Below, one piece after another: positions 48,708-57,885 of a stretch of 64,000 bases of DNA. Below the pieces are notes generated by a model that had not been told where the DNA came from, made no database searches, and saw only the letters and a list, made by a program, of their open reading frames with translations. The position numbers were made by a program, and so were the translations under genes. Each line of letters opens with the position of its first letter. The stretch's first letter is position 1. The stretch is from Streptomyces sp. NRRL B-24484 (GTDB lineage: Bacteria; Actinomycetota; Actinomycetes; Streptomycetales; Streptomycetaceae). The stretch covers positions 62,001 to 126,000 of the forward strand of contig NZ_JOAI01000037.1 in NCBI RefSeq assembly GCF_000717715.1, read 5' to 3'.

Positions 48708-49436
48708 TCAGCCCTGGGTGGCGGGCAGCCAGCCGTGGACGGTGGGGAGGACCTGTTCGGCGATCCGGCGCAGGGCGTCCTGGTCCGGGGCTTCGTCGTC
48801 CTGGCGCCAGATGGAGAACTCGACGGTCTCGGCGTCCTCGTCGGGGCCGATGGCGACCGCGAGGTGGTGGGCGGTGCCGCCGGCCCCGGTGGTGGTCCTC
48901 CCGCCCTGGAGGACGAGGGCGAGGGTGGTGCTGCGGTAGACCGCTGCCGGGTGGCCGAGCACCGTGCGCGGCTGGGCGAGCAGGCTCCGGAGCCCGGTGA
49001 TGTCCCGCACCGACAGGCCCTGGTTGTGGGTGATGCGGACGTTGACCGGCCCGATCTGCACCTGGGCGGAGGCGTCGAACTCCTTCGTCCCGTCGCCGTG
49101 GACGATCGGCCCGCCGCCGGACTGCGCGATCGAGACGTGCCGGTCCGGCGTGCCGAGCAGGGCGGGCAGGTCGGGGCGGTTGAGCGCCGCGCACAGTGCC
49201 GGGTACTCCGGCGAGTCGGTGTCCTTGGCCGCCTCGCACACCGCGGGCCTGCCGGCGTCGGCACGGGAGCCGGAGAACATGCCGGCGCCCCACATCCCGG
49301 CGATGACGGTCCCGACGAGCACGACCGCCGCGGCGGCCTGGACATCGGCACCCGGCCGGCCCCGCCCGCCCGCCACCTCCGGCCCGGCCGTGTCGGGCCC
49401 GGCCACCTCCGGACGTGCTGCCGTCTCGGACTCCAT
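48708..49436 (-). CDS. DUF6215-like membrane protein
   Basis: 242 residues from an ATG at 49436. Cytoplasmic Pro/Gly/Ala tail (1-32), one transmembrane helix (AAAAVVLVGTVIAGMWGAGMF), then an extracytoplasmic domain with LCAALNRPDLPALLGTPD, FDASAQVQIGPVNVRITHNQ, LAVAIGPDEDAETVEFSIWR and VLPTVHGWLPA. The NRPDLxxLLGTP motif recalls DUF6215 in streptomycetes. Function unknown. Divergent from the SDR gene. Confidence 0.7.
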   Translation of the reverse strand: MESETAARPEVAGPDTAGPEVAGGRGRPGADVQAAAAVVLVGTVIAGMWGAGMFSGSRADAGRPAVCEAAKDTDSPEYPALCAALNRPDLPALLGTPDRHVSIAQSGGGPIVHGDGTKEFDASAQVQIGPVNVRITHNQGLSVRDITGLRSLLAQPRTVLGHPAAVYRSTTLALVLQGGRTTTGAGGTAHHLAVAIGPDEDAETVEFSIWRQDDEAPDQDALRRIAEQVLPTVHGWLPATQG

Positions 49437-49576
49437 GCGCTCCCCCTCCTGCGAACCCCTCCCGATCCCATGATCACCGGACGGGCTGCGTCACCCTACT
49501 CGTTCCGCCGCCGCAGGCGCCGCGAATATCCGACCGGTCCCGCATCCCTGATGCCCCGCCACATACACGCCGCCCT

Positions 49577-49678
49577 CCCGGCCGATCGGCCGGGAACTGG
49601 CCGACTCCTGATCAGCTGTCAGGAGCGGGAGCCGTCGGGGAAAGTCAGGAGCGGGCGCCGAAGATCGCTGGGTATAGT
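49577..49678. promoter_or_regulatory. Regulatory region of the SDR gene
   Basis: Contains the 18-bp perfect palindrome CCCGGCCGATCGGCCGGG (49577-49594), an inverted repeat CTCCTGA-N7-TCAGGAG (49605-49625), two direct copies of GTCAGGAGCGGG (49618-49629, 49644-49655) and TATAGT (49673-49678), a likely -10. The repeat density suggests binding by an unlinked regulator. Confidence 0.55.
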
Positions 49679-49722
49679 GCAGGCGCTCTGCCCCGATGAC
49701 CCGTCGCCGAGGAGGCCGTTCG

Positions 49723-50421
49723 ATGGAACCCGTCACGCTGATCACCGGTGGCTCGACCGGAATCGGTGCCGCCACCGCCCGCGCCCTGCTCAAGCAGGGT
49801 CACCGCGTGGCCGTCACCGGACGCGACGCGGGCAAGCTGGCCGCCTTCGCCACCACCGCGGCGGCGGGCGAGCGGCTGCTGACGATCACCGGCGACGCCG
49901 GCGAAGCGGATGACGTCGCCGCCGCCGTCGGCCACGTGCTGGACACCTGGGGCCGGCTGGACAACGTCATCGCCAACGCCGGTTTCTCCCTGCCCGGCAA
50001 CCTGGAGACCCACGCCCCGGAGGACATGCGCGCCATGATCCTCACCAACGTCCTGGGCCCCGCCCTGCTGATCCAGGAGACCCTGCCCCACCTGAGGACC
50101 TCCAAGGGCCGAATCGTGATCATCGGCTCGGTCGCCGGTGTCCGCCACACCCCCGGCAACCTCTACTCCGTCACCAAGTGGGCCGCCCACGCCCTCGCCG
50201 AGAACACCCGTCTCCTGGTCGGCCAGGACGGAGTCGGCGTCACCGTCGTCGCCCCCGGCATCGTGGACACCCCCTTCTGGCACGCCCGCGGCGGCACCCC
50301 CGAGGCAGCCGCCACGATGACCGCCGAGCAGCTCGCGGACACCATCGTGTTCGCCGTCAACCAGCCTACGGGCGTGGACATCAACCACATCACGGTGCGG
50401 CCGACGGGGCAGGCCGGCTGA
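49723..50421 (+). CDS. Short-chain dehydrogenase/reductase
   Basis: 232 residues from an ATG at 49723 with a GAGGAGG SD. Classical SDR: cofactor motif TLITGGSTGIGAATARAL, VAVTGRD (Arg, NADPH preference), ITGDAGEADDV, NVIANAG, the catalytic Ser in IVIIGSVAG, YSVTKWAAHALAE (YxxxK) and PGIVDTPF. Substrate unknown. Monocistronic, ended by a hairpin. Confidence 0.93.
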   Translation: MEPVTLITGGSTGIGAATARALLKQGHRVAVTGRDAGKLAAFATTAAAGERLLTITGDAGEADDVAAAVGHVLDTWGRLDNVIANAGFSLPGNLETHAPEDMRAMILTNVLGPALLIQETLPHLRTSKGRIVIIGSVAGVRHTPGNLYSVTKWAAHALAENTRLLVGQDGVGVTVVAPGIVDTPFWHARGGTPEAAATMTAEQLADTIVFAVNQPTGVDINHITVRPTGQAG

Positions 50422-50450
50422 GGCAGAGCTCCCGAGGGTCGTACGGGGAT

Positions 50451-50496
50451 GCGCCCCCGGCGCCGCCGAGCACGGTGCTGCGCGGGCCGGGGGCGC
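50451..50496. terminator. Hairpin terminator between convergent genes
   Basis: 11-bp stem GCGCCCCCGGC/GCCGGGGGCGC (50451-50461, 50486-50496) with a 24-nt loop. It serves the SDR gene and the convergent 50499 gene. Confidence 0.75.
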
Positions 50497-50498
50497 CC

Positions 50499-50987
50499 CT
50501 AGAACCACGCCGCGCTGACGGCTCCCAGACCCGCCGCTGCCGCCCGTGCGTAGAAGGCGCGGGCGTCCGCGTCCCCCTCCGCGAGGTCCTGGCGGAAGTA
50601 CGCCAGGGCCACCCGACTTCCGTTCCCGGAGCCGGCGGCCGCCGCGGCACCGCCGATCTCCCACAGGTCGTCGAAGGTGTGTGCGGCGAGGAACTCCGCC
50701 GCCCGCCGCACCTCGGCCGGCCCCATCAGGGCCATCACCGGGTCGCCGTACGGCAGCACCGGCTCGCCGCCGCCCATGGGCAGAGCGGCGGCGTCACCGC
50801 CCGGCAGGTGCGCTGCGCTCCGGTACAGCTCGTCGAGCCGGACGAAGCTCTTCGAGATGGTGAACCTGATGTCCGACGCGTGGTCCTCGTACGCGTGCCA
50901 CCGCTCGGCCATGAACGCGGAGAGATGCTCCGCGCCCTTCGTCAACTCGTCGGCGGAAACGGCCTGGACGTGCAGGTCGTAGCCCAT
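50499..50987 (-). CDS. Hypothetical protein, possibly DUF1877-like
   Basis: 162 residues from an ATG at 50987. Single domain: MGYDLHVQAVSADELTKGAE, LSAFMAERWHAYEDHASDIR, then LPYGDPVMALMGPAEVRRAA and AYFRQDLAEGDADARAFYAR. The start and the mid-protein G-P-x-E-V-x-x-A-A-x-x-L pattern recall DUF1877 (YfbM), but with low certainty. No membrane segment. AGGAGG SD. Confidence 0.65.
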   Translation of the reverse strand: MGYDLHVQAVSADELTKGAEHLSAFMAERWHAYEDHASDIRFTISKSFVRLDELYRSAAHLPGGDAAALPMGGGEPVLPYGDPVMALMGPAEVRRAAEFLAAHTFDDLWEIGGAAAAAGSGNGSRVALAYFRQDLAEGDADARAFYARAAAAGLGAVSAAWF

Positions 50988-51130
50988 CGTGGGTCCTCCT
51001 CGTGCGCGGTGCGGCGGTCGCCCCGCCGTGATCTTCGCGCCGCAGGCTAGTCCCCGGTTCGGACACTCCCGGTCCGGTGGCGTGCGTGCTCGCCCGGTTG
51101 GCGGCGAGGGCCGGGGGAAGACGACGGCGC

Positions 51131-52147
51131 ATGGCAGATGACTCCCGTGCGCGCGGTCGCAGCTCCGCGGCGCCGGCACCCGACGGCCGGTCCGACGTGG
51201 ACGGCCCCTCGGAGATTCCGGCGCGCGGCTGGTGGCGGGTGCTGAAGCGCACCGTGCGCGAATTCCTCTCCGACGAGCTCCCCGACCGGGCGGCCGCGCT
51301 CACCTACTACGGCATCCTGGCGATCTTCCCCGCGCTCCTGGTCCTGGTGTCCGTCCTCGCCCTGGCGGGCACCTCCGCGACCGAGACCGTGCTGGCCGAC
51401 CTGCAGTCGCTCGCCCCCGGCTCGGCCCGCGACGTCCTGCACGACGCGATCGGCCAGTTGCAGAACGGCCGGGGCACCGGGGGCCTCCTCGCCGTCGTCG
51501 GCATCGCCGGCGCCCTGTGGTCCGCGTCCGGGTACATCGGCGCGTTCATCCGCGCCGCCAACGCCGTCTACGACGTCCGCGAGGGCCGGCCGCTCTGGAA
51601 GACCACGCCGCTGCGGATCGGCCTGACGCTGCTGACGATGGTCCTGCTCGTGGCGAGCGCCGCGATCGTCGTGTTCACCGGCCGGCTCGCCGAACGCGCC
51701 GGGGACCTGCTGGGCCTGGGCAGAACCGCCGTGACCGTCTGGTCGATCGCGAAGTGGCCCGTCCTCGTGGTCCTCGTGTCGCTCATGATCGCCCTGCTGT
51801 ACTGGGCGGCTCCGAACGTCCGCAGCCGCGGCCTGCGCTGGACCTCCCCCGGCAGCCTGCTCGCCGTCCTGCTCTGGCTCGCCCTCTCCACCGGCTTCGC
51901 CGCCTACGTCGCCAACTTCGGCTCGTACAACAAGACCTACGGCACCCTCGCCGGCGTCGTCGTCTTCCTGGTCTGGCTGTGGCTCAGCAACCTGGCGATC
52001 CTCCTCGGCCTCGAACTCGATGCCGAACTCGCCCGCGAACAGGCGCTCCGCTCGGGCCGGCCCTGCGCCGACGAACCGTACGTCGCACCCCGCGACACCC
52101 GCACCTGGCCCGACGAGGAGGACGGCCCGGAGCCGTGCGAGCCCTGA
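51131..52147 (+). CDS. YihY/BrkB-family membrane protein
   Basis: 338 residues from an ATG at 51131. A YihY/virulence factor BrkB core: DELPDRAAALTYYGILAIFP, LWSASGYIGAFIRAANAVYD, RGLRWTSPGSLLAVLLWLAL, GSYNKTYGTLAGVVVFLVWL and LSNLAILLGLELDAELARE, with six to seven transmembrane helices. The C-terminal tail is acidic. Members are inner-membrane proteins of unclear function; the old RNase BN name is incorrect. Confidence 0.92.
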   Translation: MADDSRARGRSSAAPAPDGRSDVDGPSEIPARGWWRVLKRTVREFLSDELPDRAAALTYYGILAIFPALLVLVSVLALAGTSATETVLADLQSLAPGSARDVLHDAIGQLQNGRGTGGLLAVVGIAGALWSASGYIGAFIRAANAVYDVREGRPLWKTTPLRIGLTLLTMVLLVASAAIVVFTGRLAERAGDLLGLGRTAVTVWSIAKWPVLVVLVSLMIALLYWAAPNVRSRGLRWTSPGSLLAVLLWLALSTGFAAYVANFGSYNKTYGTLAGVVVFLVWLWLSNLAILLGLELDAELAREQALRSGRPCADEPYVAPRDTRTWPDEEDGPEPCEP

Positions 52148-52200
52148 CGGCGCCCCTGCCCGAGCAGCCACCGGGGGCTGCGGGGGCGGACCGTGACAGG

Positions 52201-52848
52201 ATGTCCCGTCATCGTTCCAGGGGTGCGACCCGGCGGAAGGCGTGGAAGTTCGTGATCTCCGACCACCAGCGGCGCCTGCGCGAGCGGCTGCTGTCCGTCC
52301 CCGTCGTCCCGCCGCCCGCGCCGTGGCGTCCCGTCGCGGAGCGGTCCATCCCCGTCGGCGGGCTGCTCGGCATCGGCTTCGCCCCCGCCCCGGACGACGG
52401 CCGCGACCTGGTCATGGCGGTCTCGGTCGCGGGTCACGGGCTGTTCGACGCCGTCACCGGCGAGCGGATCGCCCGGGACCGTGATCCCGACCCCGACGAC
52501 CTCACCCCGGACGCCCGGCCGGACCTCTCCTGCCCCGGCCCCGGCCCGCTCGCCGGGACCAGGGTCCGCATCGCCGGACTGTTCGGCGGCGGCCTGCACA
52601 CCACCACCTGGGACGGGTGGACGCTGGAGGTCGTCAGCCCCGAGTGGCCGCACGACCGCGTCCTGCTGTCCACCGACGGCGGCGCGCCGCACAACGGGCC
52701 GCACGGCGAGTGCTGGTGGCACGTCTTCGACTCCACCCGGTCGGAGCTGCGGGCCGCCGGCTTCTCCCCGTCCGGACGCACCCTCGCGGTCGCCACCAGC
52801 AGCGACCTGACCCTCTGGACCCGCCCCGCACCCGACACCCTCGACTGA
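52201..52848 (+). CDS. Hypothetical protein, WD-like ending
   Basis: 215 residues from the ATG at 52201, or 198 from a GTG at 52252 that has a better-spaced GGAAG. A basic start, then beta-rich sequence: IPVGGLLGIGFAPAPDDGRD, VRIAGLFGGGLHTTTWDGWT, RSELRAAGFSPSGRTLAVAT, SSDLTLWTRP. The last part resembles a single WD40-type blade (G-F-S-P-x-G-x-x-L-A-x-A-T ... L-x-x-W). No further blades, so perhaps a fragment of a larger fold. Family unknown. Confidence 0.6.
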   Translation: MSRHRSRGATRRKAWKFVISDHQRRLRERLLSVPVVPPPAPWRPVAERSIPVGGLLGIGFAPAPDDGRDLVMAVSVAGHGLFDAVTGERIARDRDPDPDDLTPDARPDLSCPGPGPLAGTRVRIAGLFGGGLHTTTWDGWTLEVVSPEWPHDRVLLSTDGGAPHNGPHGECWWHVFDSTRSELRAAGFSPSGRTLAVATSSDLTLWTRPAPDTLD

Positions 52849-53011
52849 ACCGGCCCCGCTCCGGTCCGCCGCGGGCCGACCCCCTCCGGGACTCCGTACA
52901 CGTCGGGGCCAGGTGCGACCGCCGAACGGCGTTCCGGTAGAACGGTCCGTCGGAAGGACGTCCCCCGGCCGCTGACGCGTCGGTACGGACGCGGATCACG
53001 GGGGGGACGAG

Positions 53012-54913
53012 ATGGCACGGCACGACGAGTGCGGCGACGAGCGGACGGCGGAGGGCGAGGTCGCCGTGGCCCGGCTCGCCACGGACGCGGGCGACCTCCC
53101 GCACGCGGCGGCACACCTGGCCGCCGCGACGGCGACGGACCCGGCGCTGCCCGAAGTCCACGAGGCCCTGGCCGGGTTCTCCGCCCGCGCCGGGGGCCCG
53201 GCCCGGGCCCTGGAGCACTTCCCCGTCGCGGGCGAGACCTCCCCCGGCGTCACCGCCTGCCACGCCCACCTGCGGGCCGCCGCCGGCGACCGGGACACCG
53301 CGGTGGAGACACTGGCCGCCGTGATGGCGGCCGAGCCCTCCCTGCCCTGGGCGGAGGCGGCCTGGCTGCTCCGCGAGGACCTGCCGGACCTGATCTCCCC
53401 GGACGCGGTCGCCCGTGCGGCCGCCCGCGCCACGACCACGCTCGGGGAGCCGCTGCCGGAGGCCGTCCGGACCGCCCTGCTGCCCTTCGACCGGTTCGTG
53501 ACCGCCGTCCTGGACCGGCACCCCGACCACGCGCACCTGCTGGCCGTCGCCTCGGCCCTGCCGCGCCTGCTCGGCGCCACCGACCGCGCCGTCGAGCGGG
53601 CCCGGCGGGCGCACCGGATCGAACCCGGCCGCGTGCAGGCCCTCATGCTCGGCCGGGCCCTGCGCGCCGCCGGCGAGGCGGACGAGGCACTCGCGGTCTG
53701 GGAGGCGACCCTCGACGACGGGCCCTTCGACGGCCGTCTCGCCGGCGAGGTGGCCGAACTGTACGCGGCCACCGGCCGTCCCGAGGGGGGACTCCGCCGG
53801 GTGGAGGCGGCGCTGCGCCACGAGCCGGACCACCCGACGACCGCGCCGCTGCTGCACGGCCTGCGTCACCGGATCGACGGCGGCACGGACCACCTGCTCG
53901 CCCTGGCCGACCACCTCCGCACCCACCCGGACCACGCCCTGGCGGACGAACTGCTCGCCCGCGCCTGCCACCGCACGCCCTGGCTCGGCATCGTGCCCCA
54001 GGTGGTGGAGGCCTCGATCGACGTCCTGCACCAGCTGCTGGCGGAGCCGAACGACGCGCTGGCCGAGGGCTTCACCATCAAGATGTCGGAGCCGGAACCG
54101 CCCAGCGCGCTGCTCGCCCTGCGGCTCGCCTTCCCCCGCGGCTCGGCGAGCTACCGCGAACTGCGCGAGCCCGACCCGCGCCTGACGGTACGGCCGGTCG
54201 GTGTCCGCATCTGGCGGTACGACGGTCTCGATCCGCTGCCGGCCGTCGCCGCACCCTCGCCGGAGAGCGCCGAACTCGTCCGCCGGACCGCCGACATCCA
54301 CTGGGCCCACCCGCCCGCGGCGTACGACCGGGCGGTCCGGCTGGCGGGCGTGCCGCTCGACGACCTGCTCGGCGTGCTCGCGCACCCGCCGGCCCCGCGC
54401 GAGGACGAGCTCGGCCGGGCACTGCTGGCGCACCAGCCCGAACTGTGGGTCCGCGCCGTCCAGGTGTTCGCCTGCCTCGGCATCGCCCACCACCGCACCG
54501 ACCAGCCCTGGTCGCGGTCCGACCGTCGGCGCGTCCTGCTCGACCTGCTCCTCGGGTCCGAGGACTGGGTGGTGGAGGCGGCCGGATTCGCCCTGGTCGC
54601 CGTGGGCTGGACGCACCCGGCCACCCGCCAGGACATCGGGCAGCGGCTGCGCACCCGCCTGAACGCGGTGGCCTCCGCCTACGAGCAGCGCGACGTCACC
54701 GTGCTCACCTCGGTCTGCACCCTGGTGCTCGCCTGTCCCTGGCTCGACGAACAGTCCCGCGCCCTGGCCCAGGACCTGATCGACCGGCGCCGCAGCAACG
54801 TCGAGGCGTACGCCGCCGAAGACGCCGCCCCGCCGGCCCCGCAGCTCCCGCCGGCAGCGCCCACCCCGAGCCGCCCCCGCGGGCTGCGGGGGCTCTTCGG
54901 CCGCGGCCGCTGA
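53012..54913 (+). CDS. TPR/HEAT-like repeat protein
   Basis: 633 residues from an ATG at 53012. No signal or membrane helix. Residues 20-330 are TPR-like pairs (VARLATDAGDLPHAAAHLAA, RALRAAGEADEALAVWEATL, VAELYAATGRPEGGLRRVEA). Residues 420-600 form longer helices like HEAT/ARM repeats (RALLAHQPELWVRAVQVFAC, LLGSEDWVVEAAGFALVAVG). It ends with a Pro-rich linker and a basic tip (GLRGLFGRGR). A scaffold or regulatory protein. It does not resemble the 40234 TPR protein closely enough to call a paralogue by eye. Confidence 0.75.
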   Translation: MARHDECGDERTAEGEVAVARLATDAGDLPHAAAHLAAATATDPALPEVHEALAGFSARAGGPARALEHFPVAGETSPGVTACHAHLRAAAGDRDTAVETLAAVMAAEPSLPWAEAAWLLREDLPDLISPDAVARAAARATTTLGEPLPEAVRTALLPFDRFVTAVLDRHPDHAHLLAVASALPRLLGATDRAVERARRAHRIEPGRVQALMLGRALRAAGEADEALAVWEATLDDGPFDGRLAGEVAELYAATGRPEGGLRRVEAALRHEPDHPTTAPLLHGLRHRIDGGTDHLLALADHLRTHPDHALADELLARACHRTPWLGIVPQVVEASIDVLHQLLAEPNDALAEGFTIKMSEPEPPSALLALRLAFPRGSASYRELREPDPRLTVRPVGVRIWRYDGLDPLPAVAAPSPESAELVRRTADIHWAHPPAAYDRAVRLAGVPLDDLLGVLAHPPAPREDELGRALLAHQPELWVRAVQVFACLGIAHHRTDQPWSRSDRRRVLLDLLLGSEDWVVEAAGFALVAVGWTHPATRQDIGQRLRTRLNAVASAYEQRDVTVLTSVCTLVLACPWLDEQSRALAQDLIDRRRSNVEAYAAEDAAPPAPQLPPAAPTPSRPRGLRGLFGRGR

Positions 54914-55120
54914 GGCCGCCAGGAGCCCCACAGGATCCGGGTGTTCGGGCGGCGTCGGCGGCCCACCGGGCGTGGGGGTACCGCAGGATCGGCGAGGGGC
55001 GGTCCCGGGGGACGGGCGCGGACCTCCACGACGTGATGCTGCTCGACCTCCGCCGGAAGCAACCGTGAGGGGCGCAACCGTGAAGGGCCGCACCGGTGTC
55101 CGCGCCGCCCCCGGTCCCCC

Positions 55121-55149
55121 TTGACGGCGAAGGCCGCATCCACCAAGGT
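55121..55149 (+). promoter_or_regulatory. Promoter of the chitinase remnant
   Basis: -35 TTGACG (55121-55126), 17-nt spacer, -10 CAAGGT (55144-55149), 53 nt before the ATG at 55203. The paired direct repeats typical of streptomycete chitinase promoters are not seen. Confidence 0.6.
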
Positions 55150-55202
55150 GTCGTCGACTCCCTCGCACCGCAGCCCATTCGGAACTCCCGCTCGGAGAAG
55201 GC

Positions 55203-55826
55203 ATGCGTGCACCCACCCGTCCGGCCGGCCGTCGCGATCGCCCCCGGCTGCCCGTCGGCTTCGCCGTCGTCGCACTCGTCCTGGCCGGCGCCGGCCTCGG
55301 ACTGGCACCTTCGGCGACGGCCGCCCTGCCCGACGTCCAACTGATCGTCAACGGGAGCTTCGACTCCGTCCCGTGGATCTGGGACTGCGAGCCGACCACC
55401 TCCCGGAGCCACCTCCCGCACGAGCACTACGTCACCGGCCGGCCGACCGCCGACAGCTACGCCGGCTGCACCCAGCGGGTCCGGGTCCAGCCGAACTCCA
55501 GCTACAGGCTGTCCGCCTCGGTGCGCGGCCCGTACGTGTTCGTCGGCGTCTCGGGCTCCGGCACCGAACCGGTCGCCACCTGGTCCTCCCAGAGCGACTG
55601 GAACGGCCTGTCGTTGCAGGTCACCACGGGCGCGGACACCACCGAGCTGACGGTGTACTTCCACGGCTGGTACGGACAGGGGTCCTACGACGTGCGGCAG
55701 ATGTCCTTCACCGGGCCCGGCGTCACCCCGAACCCCTGCGGCGAGTCCGCCGCAACGCAGACGCCGAGCGGCAGCCCTGCGTCCGCCTCGCCGAGCCCCA
55801 GCTGCATGCGCACCTATTTCCCCTGG
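55203..55826 (+). pseudogene. Chitinase (GH18-type) remnant: signal peptide and carbohydrate-binding module only
   Basis: ATG at 55203. Signal peptide 1-40 (ending SATAALPDVQ), then a CBM of the type at the front of streptomycete GH18 chitinases: LIVNGSFDSVPWIWDCEPTT, YAGCTQRVRVQPNSSYRLSA, YVFVGVSGSGTEPVATWSSQ and TVYFHGWYGQGSYDV. A Ser/Pro linker (TPSGSPASASPSPSC) follows, where the catalytic domain should begin. No GH18 DxxDxDxE motif exists downstream; the frame simply runs on antisense to the next gene with no stop until 57113. A truncated gene that still keeps its promoter and signal peptide. A secreted chitin-binding stub could be made if translation ends. Confidence 0.75.
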
Positions 55827-55866
55827 TCAACCGTCAGTTCAGCCCGGTGCCCGACGGCCGGCACGC

Positions 55867-55905
55867 CGGGCCCGTTCCTCGCCGCACATGCGGGGAACGG
55901 GCCCG
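55867..55905. terminator. Hairpin terminator between the chitinase remnant and the RICIN fusion
   Basis: 12-bp stem CGGGCCCGTTCC/GGAACGGGCCCG (55867-55878, 55894-55905) with an inner 5-bp stem. Serves the minus-strand gene ending at 55971 and possibly the remnant. Confidence 0.8.
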
Positions 55906-55970
55906 ATGGGTGTCCGTTGCGGGGCTGCCTCCGCCGGTCCCGTACGTCCGGGTCCGGAGGCGCGCGGCGC

Positions 55971-57533
55971 CTACGCGCCGACCGGGCGCTGCTGCCAGCG
56001 GACCGCCGGGCCGTCGTCGTACGGGCGCTGCACCAGTCGGCCGCCCGCGCCCGGACCGCCGGCGCCCGGACCGCCGTCCCCGGAGCGGCCTTCCAGGCCG
56101 AGGACGAGGCCGCTCGCCGCGTTGACGACCTGGTCGCCGCAGAACCGCCAGACGGTGCCCTCGTGTTCGCCCGCGCAGTCCTGCTGCACGAGCGGGGCGC
56201 CGTCGGTCGTGCGGCCGCCGGTGGCCAGGCAGCGACCGGTACCGGCGTTCTTGATCTGCACTCCCGCGTCGCCGGGGATCACGATCCAGGTCTGGCCGGC
56301 GGTCCGGCGGCAGGGCCGCTGCGTGAGGGCACCACCGGGGTCGGCCTGGGCGCACAGGCCGGTCGTCCGGTTCACGAAGGCACGGGAGCCGGGCGGCGGC
56401 GCGAAGACCGACGGCGTGGCCTTCCGGCTGGGCGTGGCGCTGGCGACGGCCGGTTCGGGCCGGAAGGACTCGGCGACCCCGACGGCTGCGACCGGCGCCG
56501 CCGGAAGCGTCGGTTCCTGACGCACGGCTGCGGCATCGGGGGTGGCCGGCGCGCCGCCGGCCGGTGCACCGCCGGCACCGGGCAGCAGGACGACGACGGC
56601 CGCGGCGGCACCGGCGAACGCGGTGGCGGTCGCCGTCCACTTGGCCGCCGCGGACCGGGAGACGGCCGCCAGCTTGGCGGCGGCCAGGTGCAGGCCGTGC
56701 CCTGCGGCGGACGACCAGAGGCCGGCCGGGTCCCAGAGCAGGATGCCGGCGGGCAGGACGGCGCCGAGGCGGCCGTTGAGGTCGCGCAGGTCGCGTTCGG
56801 CGCGGGCGCAGCCTGGGCAGTTCTGCAGGTGGCGGTCGAGGTGGCGGGTGGTGCGCTTGTCGGGCCGGCGGATGGACGCGGCGAGCATGCTGCCGTAGTG
56901 GCGGCATTCGTCGTCGGCGGTGGTCGTGAGGTGGGCCCGCAGGTAGGCCTCGCGCAGGCCCTCGCAGGCGCGGGCGACGAGGGAGCCGGTGCCGCTGACG
57001 GTGAGGCCCAGGCGTTTGGCGGTGGCTGCGGCGGGTTCGCGTTCGACGACCGCGTGCCAGAGGACGGCCTGCCAGCGTTCGGGGAGCGACCGGTAGGCCT
57101 GCAGGACGAGTGAGCCCTCTTCGGCGGCGAGGAGCGCGTCGTCGACGTCCTGGCCGCAGGGCAGGGACTCGGCCCAGGCCTCGAAGTCGTCGGACAGCAG
57201 CGTGCGGGCGCGGTCCCGGGACCATTCCACGGCCACGTGCCGCACGCACGTCAGCAGGTAGGGGCGCCAGGCGTGTTGGGGGCCGGCGCCGGCGGTGACG
57301 GCGCGGTAGGTCCGGGCGAAGGCCTCGGCGGCCAGGTCGTGCGCGGTCGCCGTGTCGCGGCAGCAGGTGCGGGCGTAGCCGAGGACGGCGGTGTGGTGGC
57401 GGGCGAAGACCTCGCCCATCACGTCCTGGACGGCCGGGCCGGCGAGCGGGCCGCCGTCGCGCAGCAGTGCGGCCAGTTCGGCGTCGCCGAGGTGATCGAG
57501 TGTCGTCTGACGGACCGTCGCGGATGCGCTCAA
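55971..57533 (-). CDS. ECF sigma-like factor fused to zinc motif, membrane helix and RICIN lectin
   Basis: 520 residues from a TTG at 57533 (AGGAG SD); no ATG/GTG fits well. Order: sigma2-like region about 40-105 (FARHHTAVLGYARTCCRDTA, AAEAFARTYRAV), sigma4-like 145-200 (SLPERWQAVLWHAVVEREPA, AAATAKRLGLTVSGTGSLV). Next comes the anti-sigma-type motif HxxxCxxC (His235, Cys239, Cys242 within HLDRHLQNCPGC), a transmembrane helix about 301-318, and a Pro/Ala linker. A C-terminal RICIN beta-trefoil occupies 385-520 (NRTTGLCAQADPGGALTQRP, GQTWIVIP, EGTVWRF). This would place the sigma region inside the cell and the sugar-binding domain outside. Paralogous to the divergent gene at 57886. Confidence 0.82.
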   Translation of the reverse strand: MSASATVRQTTLDHLGDAELAALLRDGGPLAGPAVQDVMGEVFARHHTAVLGYARTCCRDTATAHDLAAEAFARTYRAVTAGAGPQHAWRPYLLTCVRHVAVEWSRDRARTLLSDDFEAWAESLPCGQDVDDALLAAEEGSLVLQAYRSLPERWQAVLWHAVVEREPAAATAKRLGLTVSGTGSLVARACEGLREAYLRAHLTTTADDECRHYGSMLAASIRRPDKRTTRHLDRHLQNCPGCARAERDLRDLNGRLGAVLPAGILLWDPAGLWSSAAGHGLHLAAAKLAAVSRSAAAKWTATATAFAGAAAAVVVLLPGAGGAPAGGAPATPDAAAVRQEPTLPAAPVAAVGVAESFRPEPAVASATPSRKATPSVFAPPPGSRAFVNRTTGLCAQADPGGALTQRPCRRTAGQTWIVIPGDAGVQIKNAGTGRCLATGGRTTDGAPLVQQDCAGEHEGTVWRFCGDQVVNAASGLVLGLEGRSGDGGPGAGGPGAGGRLVQRPYDDGPAVRWQQRPVGA

Positions 57534-57885
57534 CCTTCGCTCCTGTTCGTGCGGGGGGTGGCCGGGCGGCGAACGGCCCGGCTGGTTCGGGCCCCGGGAT
57601 CGTCGACTTCCGGCCGGATTGCGGGCCAGTGTGTCATGGCCCCGCGCAGACCGTCGTCGCAGGTCGGGAGCCACGGGCCGGGCGGGCACCGGGTCCACCG
57701 GATCCCCCGGCGCCGTACCGCGCACCGGCGGCGGCGGGCGTCCGCGCGTGCTCCCTTGGATCGTTCGCGGTCATCCGTTGGTGCACCGCGACACCGGTCG
57801 GCCGCCGCATAACGAGTTGGCAAAAAAGCAGGACGTCCGGCCGCCAGGCCGGTCTTCCCCTGCAGGAACCGAACGGAAGCAAGGA
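57534..57885. other. Divergent intergenic region of the two RICIN fusions
   Basis: 352 bp without a gene. Contains an A6 run (GGCAAAAAAGC near 57824) and GC-rich segments. Both promoters must be here; no certain ECF-type (AAC...CGT) boxes were recognised. Confidence 0.5.

Noticed and set aside
55827..57113. Continuation of the chitinase remnant frame to a 636-residue protein
   Set aside because: After the linker it only mirrors the coding sequence of the minus-strand RICIN fusion; no GH18 motif appears.
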